Part shown: positions 11,609 through 23,120 of the stretch, one piece after another | Layout of the letters: every line of letters begins with the position of its first letter | Position numbering within the stretch: the first letter of the stretch is position 1 | DNA from: Henricia sp. BOLD:AAB3569 | Taxonomy: Eukaryota; Echinodermata; Asteroidea; Spinulosida; Echinasteridae | Assembly (NCBI GenBank): GCA_037783545.1 | Contig: JBBELK010000372.1 | Location: 558,001 to 622,000, forward strand | Direction of reading: 5' to 3' | DNA: 64,000 nt | Notes under the pieces: model-generated | Seen by the model: the letters and a program-made list of their open reading frames with translations, nothing else | Told to the model about the DNA's origin: nothing | Database searches by the model: none | Program-made: the position numbers and the translations under genes

Positions 11609-11990
11609 TAAAGCCTAGTTTCCATATAATCGTAACGCTCGCACGCAGACTAGACGCAAACAACTGCATGCAACGCAAATACTGACGGAAACAATCGGCA
11701 AAGTTAAACTTGGTTCAACTTTGCCGACTGTCTGCGTTACTGTTTGCGTTGCTAGTTTGCGGGGCTCTCTGCGTTTGTTACGTCTATGTGGAAACCGGGC
11801 TTTAAGTCTGCGTGCGAGCGTTACGATTATATGCTCTCGGTCCGTTTTTCATCAGTAGGCCTATTGCGTTTTTTTATCCATTTGCGTCTGAATCGCTCCA
11901 TAGACGTAGACCGATACAGATGGACGAGCGCAACGCAAACATAACGCACGCAAAGACGGATAAAAACGGACTTATGGAAAGGCGCCTTTA
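11609..11990. mobile_element. inverted-repeat element with nested arms
   Basis: The outer ends are TAAAGCCTAGTTTCCATATA and CTTATGGAAAGGCGCCTTTA. Within it, ATCGTAACGCTCGCACGCAG (from 11629) pairs with its complement at 11808-11830. Repeated GCGTTGC/GCAACGC words fill the loop. Confidence 0.75.
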
Positions 11991-12084
11991 GCCTAAGGAA
12001 AACTGTGAAGAGAAGATGACAAAGAAATGCTCCGTTTTAGATGTAGGCGGAAAATCCCAACACGCATAAGCGGCATTAGAGGAA

Positions 12085-12130
12085 AACACAGACAGGAATC
12101 GAACCTGAGACCACCGAGTTGGCAGGCGAT
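12085..12130 (-). mobile_element. tRNA-like SINE fragment
   Basis: GGAATCGAACCTGAGACCAC followed by GAGTTGGCAGGCGA is the reverse complement of a tRNA-like anticodon arm plus B box. There is no acceptor stem, so it is a SINE relic rather than a tRNA gene. Confidence 0.5.
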
Positions 12131-12589
12131 GAAAGTCAAAAGGTATTTCGTAATTGGGTAGTTTCCACAAAAATAATTACAAATCCTTCACAAGGACTTC
12201 AAAAACTAAACAAGAATAGGCATATATGTAAATAGATCATACCCACGGCCACGCAAACACTCAATGTCTCAAAAAGTTAATTACACATGTGATAATTATT
12301 TTACCAGCCAAAAAATAAAAAAACTTTAAAAAGTGGTTCAGCTGTCTAATGCATTGATTCTGCCGGAGAAATCTTTTTGGGGACAAAAACGATAATGGAA
12401 GATGAATTTATATAAATGGGTGAGCACACGCATTTATTTTACAAGGGCGCCCTCGTGTGAACGAAAATGGGCCCCTAACTAACGTGGTATTATATGGCTC
12501 TGTTTTTCGTGCAGGTAGTCAGGGAACCAGCCTGAATAGAACGTTGGGGTGCACACGATTTATTGCAAGCATGGACACATTTTCATTAA

Positions 12590-12921
12590 AGGAGCGTGAC
12601 CAGATCATATTTTTGATGCCCCCATTTTTCCCATGGGTGTTGATATTTTCATGCCATATCATGCGTCATATTTTTCTTATTACCATTCTGAAATAGGATA
12701 TCGTTAAAAAATACTGCCGGTGTTTTAAAACTAATTTAGCCAGTAACATATAGCAGTGCCACTGCACTGCTATATGTTACACCAGTAATTACACTTTTTG
12801 CTTCCACATCCAAATTGGAGATTGCTGCTTTTCCCTATAAATAGTATTTTTAGGAGGTATTTTACATGATTGTCAGGTTAAAACAAAATCCTTTTTTTTT
12901 TTGAAAAATCTCAACGCTCCT
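12590..12921. mobile_element. MITE family B copy 2, TTAA target
   Basis: The left end AGGAGCGTGACCAGATCA and right end CTCAACGCTCCT are flanked by TTAA at 12586-12589 and 12922-12925. The middle (TTGCTTCCACATCCAAATTG) matches the other family-B copies. Confidence 0.9.
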
Positions 12922-12925
12922 TTAA

Positions 12926-13561
12926 TTTCTTGCCCAAAAAACGAGTCCGTTTGTTTTGATAGGCGCCCTCAATCATGAAACGTTTTCAACTTCTCTTTTT
13001 ATTAACAACGTGTAGATGAGTCACGATTTTCTTGTTTGTTTTAAGTTTAACAATCAGAATTTGAACAACACAATAATCATTTTCTTTATACTGAGTGTAA
13101 AATTATAGTTTTATATCAAAAAATGTATTGATTAACTCAATGTTTGAACGCTATTAAACATGTCACCAAATACATGTTTCGATCGAAGCGAACTAAAAGT
13201 TGTGAGATGCATGATCGATGAAAGATGGCGGTCACCTGTATGTTCTGTCATACAGGTCATGTCTGTGTGCTTTGGATTTCGTTAAACGTTAGTCAATGAA
13301 TGACTCAACATCAAACACGTCTGTCGTTAATAATCGGCATTGTTTCTGAATTGTGGGGAGCATGTACACCGGCCGGAACGATTGTGGTAGTTTAATTTAA
13401 GCACGGATTTGATCGCGAAAAGGCGTCACTGCAGAGCCGGCCAGAGACGTACGTGCAGACTACTCGGACTGCAGACGTACGCAGTCGGGACGGAACGAGT
13501 GAGCCAGCCTGCGCTGAGCTGAGCCTGAGCCTGAGTTGCAGTGAGCCTGAGCAGCTGAGGT
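12926..13561. other. intergenic stretch with a short GAGCCT repeat
   Basis: No gene seen. The last 60 bases hold a short tandem of GAGCTGAGCCTGAGCCTGAG-like words, just outside the big inverted repeat. Confidence 0.5.
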
Positions 13562-15775
13562 ATGAAAATCCCTGGTATTTTTTAAAGTTTATGTCACAAC
13601 TCGAATTTAAGGAAATATTTATTGTAATCGATAGCTTAGCCTTAGACATGTTAGAAGATTCTAAAATACCTTTACATTTCCGTCGCAAATGTTGCGTTTT
13701 CGAGAAAATTCAGTGTTATTGTCACACCTGCTTGCATACAAAACTTACTTTTAGAAGGCTAAAAGTGTTTTTCTGACATTTACATTGGGACGTTATAATT
13801 TTTTATAGAACACTTTTTTTTAGCCCCTTACCAATTTAACCCCATTCACTATCTTGAATTTTCCTGCACGACCAAGATGGCCGCCGTACTCCAAACTAAA
13901 ATTTTACCTTACAGTCAAAATTAAACATTGAAAAACTTACCATAGAAGTCCCTGGAGTCTCTAGAATGTTGTACCGTGGTCCGTTTTTCCCGATTCTTCT
14001 AAACAGGAAAAAAACTAGTCCAACGTCATTTTTCTTGACATTTTCGAGCAAACTCGGGGAGAAGAGCCATGATTTACCACGTGTTTAGAGATGAACAATC
14101 ACGGTCCAGATAGCCCGCTCTCTTGTGGTCATCTCATTGGAATCAGGTCAAGTCGCCCCCTGGCCGAGTTGCCCCCTGGCCGAGTCGCCCCTTACCAAGT
14201 CACCCCCTGACCGAGTCGCCCCTTAGCCTACTCGCCCCATTGACCTAATGCATAGTTCCGAGATTGCACAGTAAACCCCGCCCCTTAGATATTGTTGCTA
14301 TGTGCTCACAAGCCATCGCAAAAAAATGGCGAGACAACGTACAAAGCAACGGGACTCTGCATGGAAAGCTTATGTTTTGAGGTCGACAGTTACCGTAGCA
14401 CACACTGAGCGAAGGGCTAGTAATGCAGGGATGACATATATTTCATAAAAATGCGCTTTCCTACCTTTGAACAGCGAATCGCCCGACATTGAAACCAAAA
14501 TTCAACCGGTCACTGGCGCATACAACATACAAACTGTATGGGCAGAATATCGCGTGATTGCTGTGATGATTGCATCACCTTGACCTTTGTGGGCGCCGTC
14601 TGCTAGCTCTGTTGTGATTGGTTGCGGGTTCGGCTTGATTGACAGGTCGGAACTATGCATTATGTAAAGTGGCCAATCGCGAATTATGAAGTGTTTGGCG
14701 AAGTGGCGCCAGGCCATCGTAATTCTTGTGATTCTTTTTGCGTCGCGTTAGTACATGTACATACACGGCTGAATACAATGTAGGTTAATGAGTGCCGTAT
14801 TTCCTTATAATTGTATAAACATTTTCGCCCATATTTGTATAAATATTCGCCCATAACAAAATGTTTAAAATAAATAAATAAATTGAATTAAAAAAACAAA
14901 ACAAAATAAAGCCTTATTAAACACATTCCCGTTACCTTCGTCTTTTAACGTTTGCTAGTGTGCTACTATTGGGGAAAATGCAGCCAACAATCGCCTAGCG
15001 AATTCGCGTTCGGGCCACTTTTTTAAATTGGGCCGGGGGGAGCGAGTTGGTAAGGGGGCGAGTCGATCAGGGGGCGACTTGGTAAGGGGCGAGTATGTAA
15101 GGGGCGACTCGGCCAGGGGGAGACTTGACCTACAATCGTCTCATTGTATGACGTCACTACAGTACAATGAGATGACCACAAGAGGCCGGGCTATCTGGAC
15201 CGTGATTGTTCATCTCTAAACACGTGGTAAATCATGGCTCTTCTCCCGAGTTTGCTCGAAAATGTCAAGAAAAATTACGTTTTTTTCCTGTTTAGAAGAA
15301 TCATCGGGGAAAACGGACCACGGTACAATATTCTGGAGACTCCAGGGACTTCTATGGTAAGTTTTTCAATGTTTAATTTTGACTGTAAGGTAAAATTTTA
15401 GTTTGGAGTACGGCGGCCATCTTGGTCGTGCAGGAAAATTCAAGATAGCGAATGGGGTTAAATTGGTAAGGGGCTAAAAGTGTTATATAAAAAATGATAA
15501 CGTCCCAATGTAAACGTCAGAAAAACACTTTTAGCCTTCTAAAAGTATCCTCTGCGTAGCGTGCCTCCAGAATATCCCAAAAAAGCTAGTAAAAATGTGC
15601 AATAAAATATGCAGTCTTTTTCGTTATTTCTCGAAAAAGAAGCATTTGCGACAGAAATGTATGTACCGGTAAGTATTCATAATCCTATTCTAAAATCATC
15701 CAAGCTATCGAATGCAATAATTATTTTCCTTAAATTCCAGTTATGACATAAACTAAAACAATTCCAAATCCCTTT
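13562..15775. mobile_element. large inverted-repeat element (about 0.7-kb arms)
   Basis: The left arm (13562 to about 14240) and right arm (about 15025 to 15775) are inverted copies. For example GAACAATCACGGTCCAGATA near 14093 pairs with its complement near 15191, and GACATTTTCGAGCAAACTCG pairs near 15255. The inner ends carry degenerate CGAGTCGCCCC arrays (14149-14236, and inverted at 15030-15132). No transposase frame is seen. It resembles a foldback or large-TIR nonautonomous element. Confidence 0.85.
14246..14662. mobile_element. inner MITE with 16-bp perfect ends
   Basis: TAATGCATAGTTCCGA at 14246-14261 is perfectly inverted at 14647-14662 (TCGGAACTATGCATTA). It sits in the loop of the large inverted repeat, so it is a nested or internal element. 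No coding sequence. Confidence 0.7.
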
Positions 15776-16772
15776 TCTACATGTACTTCACAGGGTTAAT
15801 GTACTTCCAAATACTGAAAGTATCGGCCTTTTTTTATTGTTTGTATTGAAAATGTTATCATTTATTATACCTTAATTTCAATAGAACCATTTTGTTTTCC
15901 CCATCAATTTCGTTGCTAAAAATGGAATCTTTAAGCAAGTCTTTTTACTTGAAATTGCAATTTTTTGGTAGAATCAAAATCTCTACACGTTCTACATACC
16001 TCCATGGCCGTAATACTCTCAAAACTGACGTACACACCTTCATTTTGAACAATTTGATGATCAAATTCCAATTTATAAGTACAAGTGGCTAGCATGCACG
16101 TTTTGGTCCCCGAAAAGTCGAGTTGGTTCAAGTTGAGTTGACTAACGAGGCTCTGGTACATGCACACCCATTACCCCCTACTTCCAAAAACTGACAGGGA
16201 GTGGCCTGTTTTTTACTGATGCTATGCTTTTTTTACGAGCGAAAAGGCTCGGTGTGAATTCACCCTAATGCACAGGAACATTACACTACTCGCAATAAGT
16301 TGGGGATATTGTGGGGTGTACCGTATGCAGATATTTTATTCAGGATATGCATTCCGCTTGAATGATTAGACAATTGCATCTGCATGACAGATGCACCTTG
16401 TCACAGGAATAGGTGAAACCAGTCATTTAAAAAAAATTTCAAAAAACAACATATATACCAATATCCCTAACTTATTGTGAGTAGTGTAGATTGTAGCTTA
16501 TAATTCTTGTTCATGACACAACTTCATTCTGAACAGGAAATGGAAAACAGCAAACCTAGTTGTGAAATCAATAACACATCTTGATTATATCTCGATTAGA
16601 AGGCTACACTGCAAGTGCAGTTTGACCATTTTACGAAACATGAATTAAAACGGACTTTTTTGCCCTTGGGTTCTTTTCACACAAGTTGCATTGGGTTGAG
16701 TTTTGATAAGTTTTTACCATGCGTCCAGCCCCCTTGGGCTCCCCTTGGTACATGTACGCAATGTGTCTGAAT
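15776..16772. other. intergenic stretch, nothing recognised
   Basis: No gene recognised. A pair of words, CACTACTCGCAATAAGTTGG near 16287 and CCTAACTTATTGTGAGTAGT near 16464, is inverted and suggests a degraded MITE of about 200 bp. Related words recur near 38030 and 38203. Confidence 0.45.
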
Positions 16773-17170
16773 CTATAGACCAATCCGGTTACTAAGGTCT
16801 CCTTCCCTGCATAGCTGGGGAGCGTCCAGTGCATGGATTGTGCGTTTTGTGTTGCTGTTAGAACGAAAAGCGCTCATCTATTACATATGCACGCGACGCG
16901 CCCCCTTCGCTTACATGAGACGCGCCCCCTTCGCGTACACGCGCGACGCGCCCCCTTTGCATACACGCGCGACGCGCCCCCTTCGCATACACGCGCGACG
17001 CGCCTTCTTCACGTACGCAACCCTACAAGACACGCATCTTGTTCGAAGTAAACAGATACAACTTCAGCAACAGCAAAAACATACAGTTGATTCAGTGGAA
17101 GCCCCCCAGCTACCGGTATGGCGGATATACAGGGAAGGAGACCTTACATGTAGTTACCGAATTGGTCTAT
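16773..17170. mobile_element. MITE family C copy 1 with GCGACGCG array
   Basis: The ends CTATAGACCAATCCGGTTAC and TACCGAATTGGTCTAT are inverted. Inside, a roughly 28-bp tandem unit containing GACGCGCCCCCTTCGC repeats about five times (16890-17025). Copies: 17654-17941, 42510-42797, 60297-60638; partial at 36361. Confidence 0.85.
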
Positions 17171-17533
17171 TGTCTGAGGCCTGCATAATGACTTGTGAAC
17201 ACGGCTGACAGGTGTATTACAATTACCTCGAAAAGAAGAGCTGGATATTGTGACATGTGAGACATTGATCCTTGTATTTCACTGTACTACATGTAAGTAC
17301 TTGTACTGACAACACATGTAAAATCCATATTTTAGTGGATGAGCTTTGTACCCACTTGCCTCAAGTGATGAGCCTACTGTACATGTGCAGTACATTGTAG
17401 CTTCCAGTTTTTACAGGCTTTAGTAGGATCAGTCCAAACAATGTAGAGAGATAAGTTGTAATTTAACATGGGATGACTTTAATTTTTCAAGTATAAAGAA
17501 TGTGTTGTTTACATGTACCGGGGTAGGTGTTAA

Positions 17534-18256
17534 AGGCAGTATACATGATTTGTATCTCGAAAATCAGAAATGTTCACAGATTTACGCCTAACTCACACAA
17601 TATAAACATGATGACCGTCGAAAACTTCCCCTGAAATGGTTTTGTCTGAAGTGCTATACACGAATCCGGTTGCTAAGGACTCCTTCCCTGCACGTCCGCC
17701 ATGACTGGGGGCCATCCACTGCCATGGACTGGGCGCTTTGTCTTGTTGTTAAATCGAACAGCGCACAACGCGTACGCGTACACAGGCTTCGCAAGCAAAT
17801 AAACGCTCAAAATTGTTCGAAGTGACAACATAATGTAACAGCATATCATCAACACAAAACCCACAGTTCATGGCACTGGATGGCTCCCAGCTATGGCGGA
17901 CGTACACGGACCATGACTTTCCAGCTCGGATTGGTGTATAGTCATTGAGAAATGAGTAAAACTCGCCCCAAAACCATTTCGCCCCAAATCACTTTGTCCA
18001 AACACTACATGTCATCGCCCAAATGCCACTTCACCCCAAAACCACTTCGTGCACAGGGCGTGATTCAGGGCGAAATGGTTCAGGGCAAAGTGGTTTTGGG
18101 GCGAAATGACTGCCAACCCTTTTTTGACCGTTTTCTCAAAAGTTAGACGAAGTACGGAGCTGGTTTTTGCTCAGGTTGGTTTTAAATCATGCATATCTTC
18201 AATCACACAGGGGGATAAAACTATTTGTAACAGTTTACCAATCATGTATACTATCT
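17534..18256 (+). mobile_element. MITE family E copy 2, interrupted by family C
   Basis: It starts AGGCAGTATACATGATTT after TTAA 17530-17533 and ends before TTAA 18257-18260. The inner part carries CACTTCGCCCCAAA words in both orientations (about 17955-18115). A family-C element (17654-17941) splits it; the uninterrupted order is seen in copy 1. Confidence 0.85.
17654..17941. mobile_element. MITE family C copy 2, nested in family E
   Basis: It begins CTATACACGAATCCGGTTGC and ends CGGATTGGTGTATAG. The site in the uninterrupted family-E copy reads GTGCTATATTCTTTG, so the insertion is at a TATA/TA site. Its interior matches 42510-42797 closely. Confidence 0.85.
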
Positions 18257-18605
18257 TTAAATATCTGTTGTCTTTGTTTTGTATTCATGGTTTTATAGGG
18301 TAAAGAACATAGTTACTGAAATGACAGAAGGTGTTTTGGTTATGCTGCACAATACTGGCAAATCTTTATTTATGGTCCTGGTAAGGTCCTGGGGTAGTTG
18401 GAATGTGCAAACTGGTTTTAAAAAAAATAAAACAAGGATCTGTTTTGGCATTACAACATGTATACCGTACAACATATTTTGCATTTGTGGAATGAAAGGA
18501 ATATTTTCATTTGTTGAAAGATGAAATATTTGTATCACTTGAGGCAGTCATTTTATTTTTAGTTTAGTCTAGTCTTTTTCTCAAATCTATGTTGACCCAA
18601 ACCTA

Positions 18606-18776
18606 GCCCCCTTGCCCTTTCCCCCACCCTCGCCCCTCGCCCCCCCCCCCCCCCACCCTCGCCCCTCCCCCCCCCCACCCTCGCCCCTCCCCCCACCCTC
18701 GCCCCTCCCCCCACCCTCGCCCCTCCCTCCACCTTGCCCCTTCCCACCTCCCTCACCCCCACCCCCACCCCCTGCC
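18606..18776. repeat. C-rich tandem repeat, G4-prone on minus strand
   Basis: Tandem units of the form CCCTCGCCCCTCCCCCCA with variable C runs. The complementary strand has many runs of three or more G and could form G-quadruplexes. Open frames across it are low-complexity artefacts. Confidence 0.9.
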
Positions 18777-18852
18777 ATATCCCATTCCCTTTTCTATACA
18801 TGTAAGAACAATGGGTTAGGGTTAAATGACAATTTTTATGTACATTTTAACA

Positions 18853-19093
18853 ACTCTGGCCCATGGCCCTGTTTAGCACAAACATTTGCTTAGCACAGAA
18901 TATATTTGCTTAATTTTGCAAGAATGGGCAGCCAGCCAAAATCGTATGTGATGTGTACATTTACTAATATTTTGGTACTGTTTTCAAAAACGCATTTTGA
19001 TACAATTTTGGCTGGTAACCCATTTTACAAAGGAAATCAATTCTGTGCTAAGCCATTTTTTGTGTGTTAAGAGCGCCATGAAATTGGCCCCGT
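18853..19093. mobile_element. hairpin MITE (GGCCCATGG / ATGAAATTGGCC ends)
   Basis: GCTTAGCACAGAATATATTT on the left pairs with AATTCTGTGCTAAGCC on the right. The outer ends are CTCTGGCCCATGGCCCTG and CATGAAATTGGCCCCG. It is related in style to the element at 53281-53708. Confidence 0.7.
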
Positions 19094-19429
19094 GTCTGCC
19101 ACATCTTTGCTTATAAATTTATGTAAAATTTATCTAAAATTTTGCATCCATTTTCTCAAACATAACAAACCATTAACTTATCATTTACAAAGTAAATGTT
19201 CATAGGTTTACTCAGTACGAGTAGGGCCAGAAAGTATTGTACATCAGTATTGTTCAGTGTACATGTACATAGTGATACCATATGATATGGCAGTTTATGT
19301 GCTGGTATGTTGGCATGCCTATGAATAAACATTGCCTACAATAAACATACATACGTACTTTGTCATCTAAATAAATAATCCTTTGCCTGTTTGATTAATA
19401 GTACATCCACTGATATGATGTGGATATGA

Positions 19430-19822
19430 GGTGGATACAGACCCAGTTTTTTTATTGCAACCTTAAAACTGAACATTTGCTACATGATTTACACTACACC
19501 TTGAATTGACTTCAACCCGCCTTCACAAACCGCAAAAGTCACCGCTAATTGTGACCACAGCGCATACATGTGTGAGCTGTTAAGTGTCGCAGATCTGATG
19601 CTGGATTCGTCAATTAAATCTACCACACCGCCCCAAAGGACGCTCAAATTGCGGAATCTGTATTTGGGTAGCGTTTACACGTTCAACTCTGCAATAGAGG
19701 TGTTCAACCCTACCCATAAGGTGACGTGAAAAAGGCGAATTAGACCCGGGTCTGATTCTCTTTCAATTCACCTTTTGCTTTCAACTCGTCTCTTTCGAAA
19801 TTGCAGAGTTTGATTTGGCAAA
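19430..19822 (-). mobile_element. MITE family A, truncated copy
   Basis: It carries the family-A interior in inverse orientation (AAAACTGAACATTTGC, then ACACTACACC, then GACCCGGGTCTGATTC). The conserved outer ends are missing or degraded. Confidence 0.75.
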
Positions 19823-19825
19823 AAG

Positions 19826-20137
19826 GTAATTCCCAAAATTAGGGGTCCAAAATGTTTAGTGTCCCAGTTACGTACGACACTCTCTGCTTCAAAAATCACC
19901 ACTTATGACCACAAATTCTCAGTAATGGACTGTGGCCTGTGTTTATAGGGGGCAGCATAATTTTCTTCAATATTTTGTTTTCTAATTCTTGAAAAATTAA
20001 AAACATTAAATTTGAGTGGCATTTGTTCAAATAAAGATAATTATTTTCTATTGGGAAACCACTTTCAATCATTAAAAACACTTGGAAATCTTAAAAAGCA
20101 TGTCACACTTTTGGACCCCTAATTTTGGGAATTAAGT
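19826..20137. mobile_element. inverted-repeat element, family X copy 2
   Basis: AATTCCCAAAATTAGGGGTC on the left pairs with GACCCCTAATTTTGGGAATT on the right. The interior shares TCACCACTTATGACCAC-type words with copy 1 at 3537-4462 but is shorter. Confidence 0.85.
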
Positions 20138-20249
20138 GTGTACAGGCTTTTATTTTTTTGGTATTACCACAGGAACTACATGTACCCCCGGTACATGTAA
20201 CAGAGTTTTCTACCTATCGACCCTCATGTTTTCCTGTAGGAATGGTATA

Positions 20250-20743
20250 CACCCCGTTTACACTCGATTCGCCTTTGCTGAATCGAACTCCGCAATTTCC
20301 AAAAAGGGGAGTTGAAGCCGGGTAGGCACTAAGTGTAAACGCAAAAGGTGAATTTAAAAAGGCGGATCAGACCCGGGTCTGATTCGCCTTTTTCAAGTCA
20401 CCTGTGGGGTAGGGTTGAACCCCGCAATTGCGGGGTTGAACCCGGCAATCGTCAAGGTCGCTTGTAGTGTAAACGCTACCCGAATACAGATTCGACAATT
20501 TGAGTATCCTTGGGGCGGTGCCCGCAGTGTAGTAGATTTAATTGACCAATCTGGCACTAGTGCAGCAACACCTTACAGCTCACGCATGCGCTGCAGTTAC
20601 ATTTAGTGGTGACTTTTGCGGTTTCTGAAGCGAGTTGAAATGATTTGGGGTGTAGTGTAAACACGGCAAATTTTCATTTTTGTGGTCGCAATAAAAATGC
20701 TGGATCTGTATCCACCTTTGCCGATTCGAGTGTAAACACGGTC
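20250..20743 (+). mobile_element. MITE family A copy 2
   Basis: The ends are CACCCCGTTTACACTCGA and its inverted relative (TCGAGTGTAAACACGGTC), flanked by ATA at 20247-20249 and 20744-20746. A local duplication of GCGGGGTTGAACCC words is present near 20412-20445. Confidence 0.9.
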
Positions 20744-20746
20744 ATA

Positions 20747-21782
20747 CAGTTCTGTATTCTATTAATTGATCAAGTGGTTTATAGTTACCCAGGAGATTAA
20801 TGACACAACAACACAAGGACAGGGCCACATACGGGTATTGCACTATTCAGCCCACAACTTGTGTGAAGGCATACATGTAGGCAGACATGTAATGTTTGTG
20901 TGCAAGGTCTACAAAAGTATTATAATTTCTTCATTTAATACCCACCACAAACAATCACACCACACTGAATATAACTGCTGATTTGGCTATGACTTGGAGG
21001 TCAGTGTCATCTACATGTAATTTGTTATCATGAGTGGCCAAGTGCGGTAGCGGTAGCATGCAGCAGCGGTCGCGGTGCGCACGCCTCCCGTAGCTACGCC
21101 GCTGCGCTGAGCATGCAGCGCCCTCAACAGGTAAACAAAATCGCCAATTGAGGGCGCTGTTCAAAAAAATCCATGCAACCGTCATGGCCGTTATTTTTAT
21201 CGACACGGATTTGGGTTTCCAATCGGATAGATATGCGTGGTAAGTGAACGATAATCATGATAATGACACCAGTGGCTAGCGAATCAAGTTCGGAGAATTT
21301 GAACCTGACTTCGAAATGCCGGGCAGCGCCCCCGGACAAAACCGGTAGTGGAGAACACTGACCCCCACTTGCATGATGGCACAATTTTATTGAATTGTTC
21401 TCGTCATGTTTTGGGTAATATCAACAGGTAGGCCTACTTGTAAAGGCTGTGTATTCGATTTGCATAATACTGTTTGTATGCTGACGGTAATCATTCTCTG
21501 AAGCCTGGTAAATCAACTCCAGATGTGCCCAGACATAAGGGAGACACTACAATGTATGTCCCGTTTTTATGGAATAGCCCACGTTAAACAGTGAGTCCTA
21601 ATTAATAATTGATTATGGATAATCATGAGGCAACAAGGTACGATGGCCCTAAACAGATTTTCTAGAACAAAATTACCAAAACCATTTTAATGAAAACTTC
21701 CTGGGTATAAAGTTCTCTTTTTTGTGCGTACATGAATTAGCAGTTCTATTTTAATGGTGATGTGGCATGGTGTCAATCCCCA
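20747..21782. other. intergenic stretch, nothing recognised
   Basis: No exon recognised. An inverted word pair (GGGCGCT with the CAATTGA neighbourhood near 21120-21160) hints at a small hairpin. Confidence 0.45.
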
Positions 21783-22040
21783 TTGAAATGAAACAACCAA
21801 ACTTCAGATGAGAGAAAAATCATAAGGGCCTGGTCAGGATTCAAACCCGCGATCTCTGACTCACTGGCCAGACGCTCTACCGGCTGAGCTATAAGGCACA
21901 GTGGTATACTCCCTCAGGTTTTCCCTATGAACCCAATTGCATGGGAGCGCAACTGGGGAAAGTAACGAACGCAATAACTGGCATGGTGCCTATAATCACC
22001 ATTGAAATGAAACAACCAAACTTGGAATGAGAGAAAAATT
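21783..22040 (-). mobile_element. tRNA-derived SINE, Ala/Val-like head
   Basis: On the minus strand there is an A box in TTATAGCTCAGCCGGTAGAG and a B-box-like GGGTTTGAATCC. The acceptor stem does not pair, so it is not a functional tRNA. A direct repeat, CATTGAAATGAAACAACCAA, stands at both ends (about 21783 and 22002). Confidence 0.8.
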
Positions 22041-22095
22041 TATTTTTCCATTATCCCAAGTTTGAATGAATTTAGAGCAGAACAAAAATGTTTCA

Positions 22096-22336
22096 ATTGA
22101 CCCCCATCGAACACGTGCAAATAATGGGAGTCAAATAATGCTGAGTCATTGTGGAAGCGATGTGCGTGCGCGCTGTGTGTGTCTCTGGTGGGCGTAACGT
22201 GGTTTATTTCACCAATGGGAGCCTTAGCATTGTGCGTTACGCATGCTATGGACACACACAACGCGCACGCACATTGCTTCCACAACGACGCGGCATTATT
22301 TGACTCCCAAAATTACGTCATTGGCACGAGCTCAAT
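22096..22336. mobile_element. hairpin MITE, family K copy 1
   Basis: GGGAGTCAAATAATGCTGAG pairs with GGCATTATTTGACTCCC, and GCGTGCGCGCTGTGTGTGTC pairs with GACACACACAACGCGCACGC. The central ACCAATGGGAGCC is the loop. Copy 2 is at 25239-25462. Confidence 0.88.
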
Positions 22337-23120
22337 ATGAAGCCTTATCACATGCACATTTATGTATGCTGTACCTCACTCACAGTGACACCGATGTTTT
22401 CTTCCAAAAAAGCCTTGTCGACTGCGCACATCCTTTTAATGGTTATCACAGGAAATACCTCAATGACAAATTTGCGGAAATGGTAAAGGCGAAGCTATAT
22501 CTGGCTTTGTGGTCAGGTGTTGGGCTACCCCAGCCAGTTCAAATAAATAAAATCAGTGCTACATACATGTACTGTATTTATAAAGACTTCTGGCACAGCA
22601 GTGTTTTTGTCAATAGTGTTAATACAGTGTTTGTGCTTCTACCGTGTACACAGTGTTACGTGTAATTACAGGCTTGTAGTGTTTCTTGGTTTATTAGTGA
22701 ATTTTGTGTGTATGGTAATTAATGAAGCTGATTTCTCATTTAGCAGTTGTGAGTCTACTTGAACTTCGCATTACGTGGTATGTACATGTATGTAGAATTG
22801 CAGATTTACAGAAATAGTGAAATACTAGGCTTTACCGACCGTACTTGACTGAGCAGTGGATTGAGTTAAGTACCTGTACTTTAAAACATTGGTCTAGTGC
22901 ATTCTTTCCTTAGGAACACCAAATTTAAGAAATTAATTTGGGTTTGGGTTTTGCTCGTATAGAATAAAGTAATCTCTGGGGGGTGGGGGGGTTGGGGGGG
23001 TGGTGGGGTGCTTATCTCATTGAAGGGTTTATCCCCCTGTAGGGCTCGCTAAGCTCACGTGATAGCCAATCCCAATAATTGAGAAACAACTGCAATACCG
23101 TGTTTCGAGACCACCAGTTA
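22337..23120. other. intergenic stretch with a G-rich tract
   Basis: No gene recognised. A G-rich tract (22978-23012, runs of 4-7 G) could form a G-quadruplex on the plus strand. Confidence 0.5.

Noticed and set aside
18612..18893. Proline-rich open frame and glycine-rich frames on the other strand
   Set aside because: They are translations of a C-rich simple repeat; both strands and several frames are open for the same reason.
22243..22665. 140-residue open frame
   Set aside because: Its first part lies in the family K hairpin and the rest has no similarity or conserved pattern.
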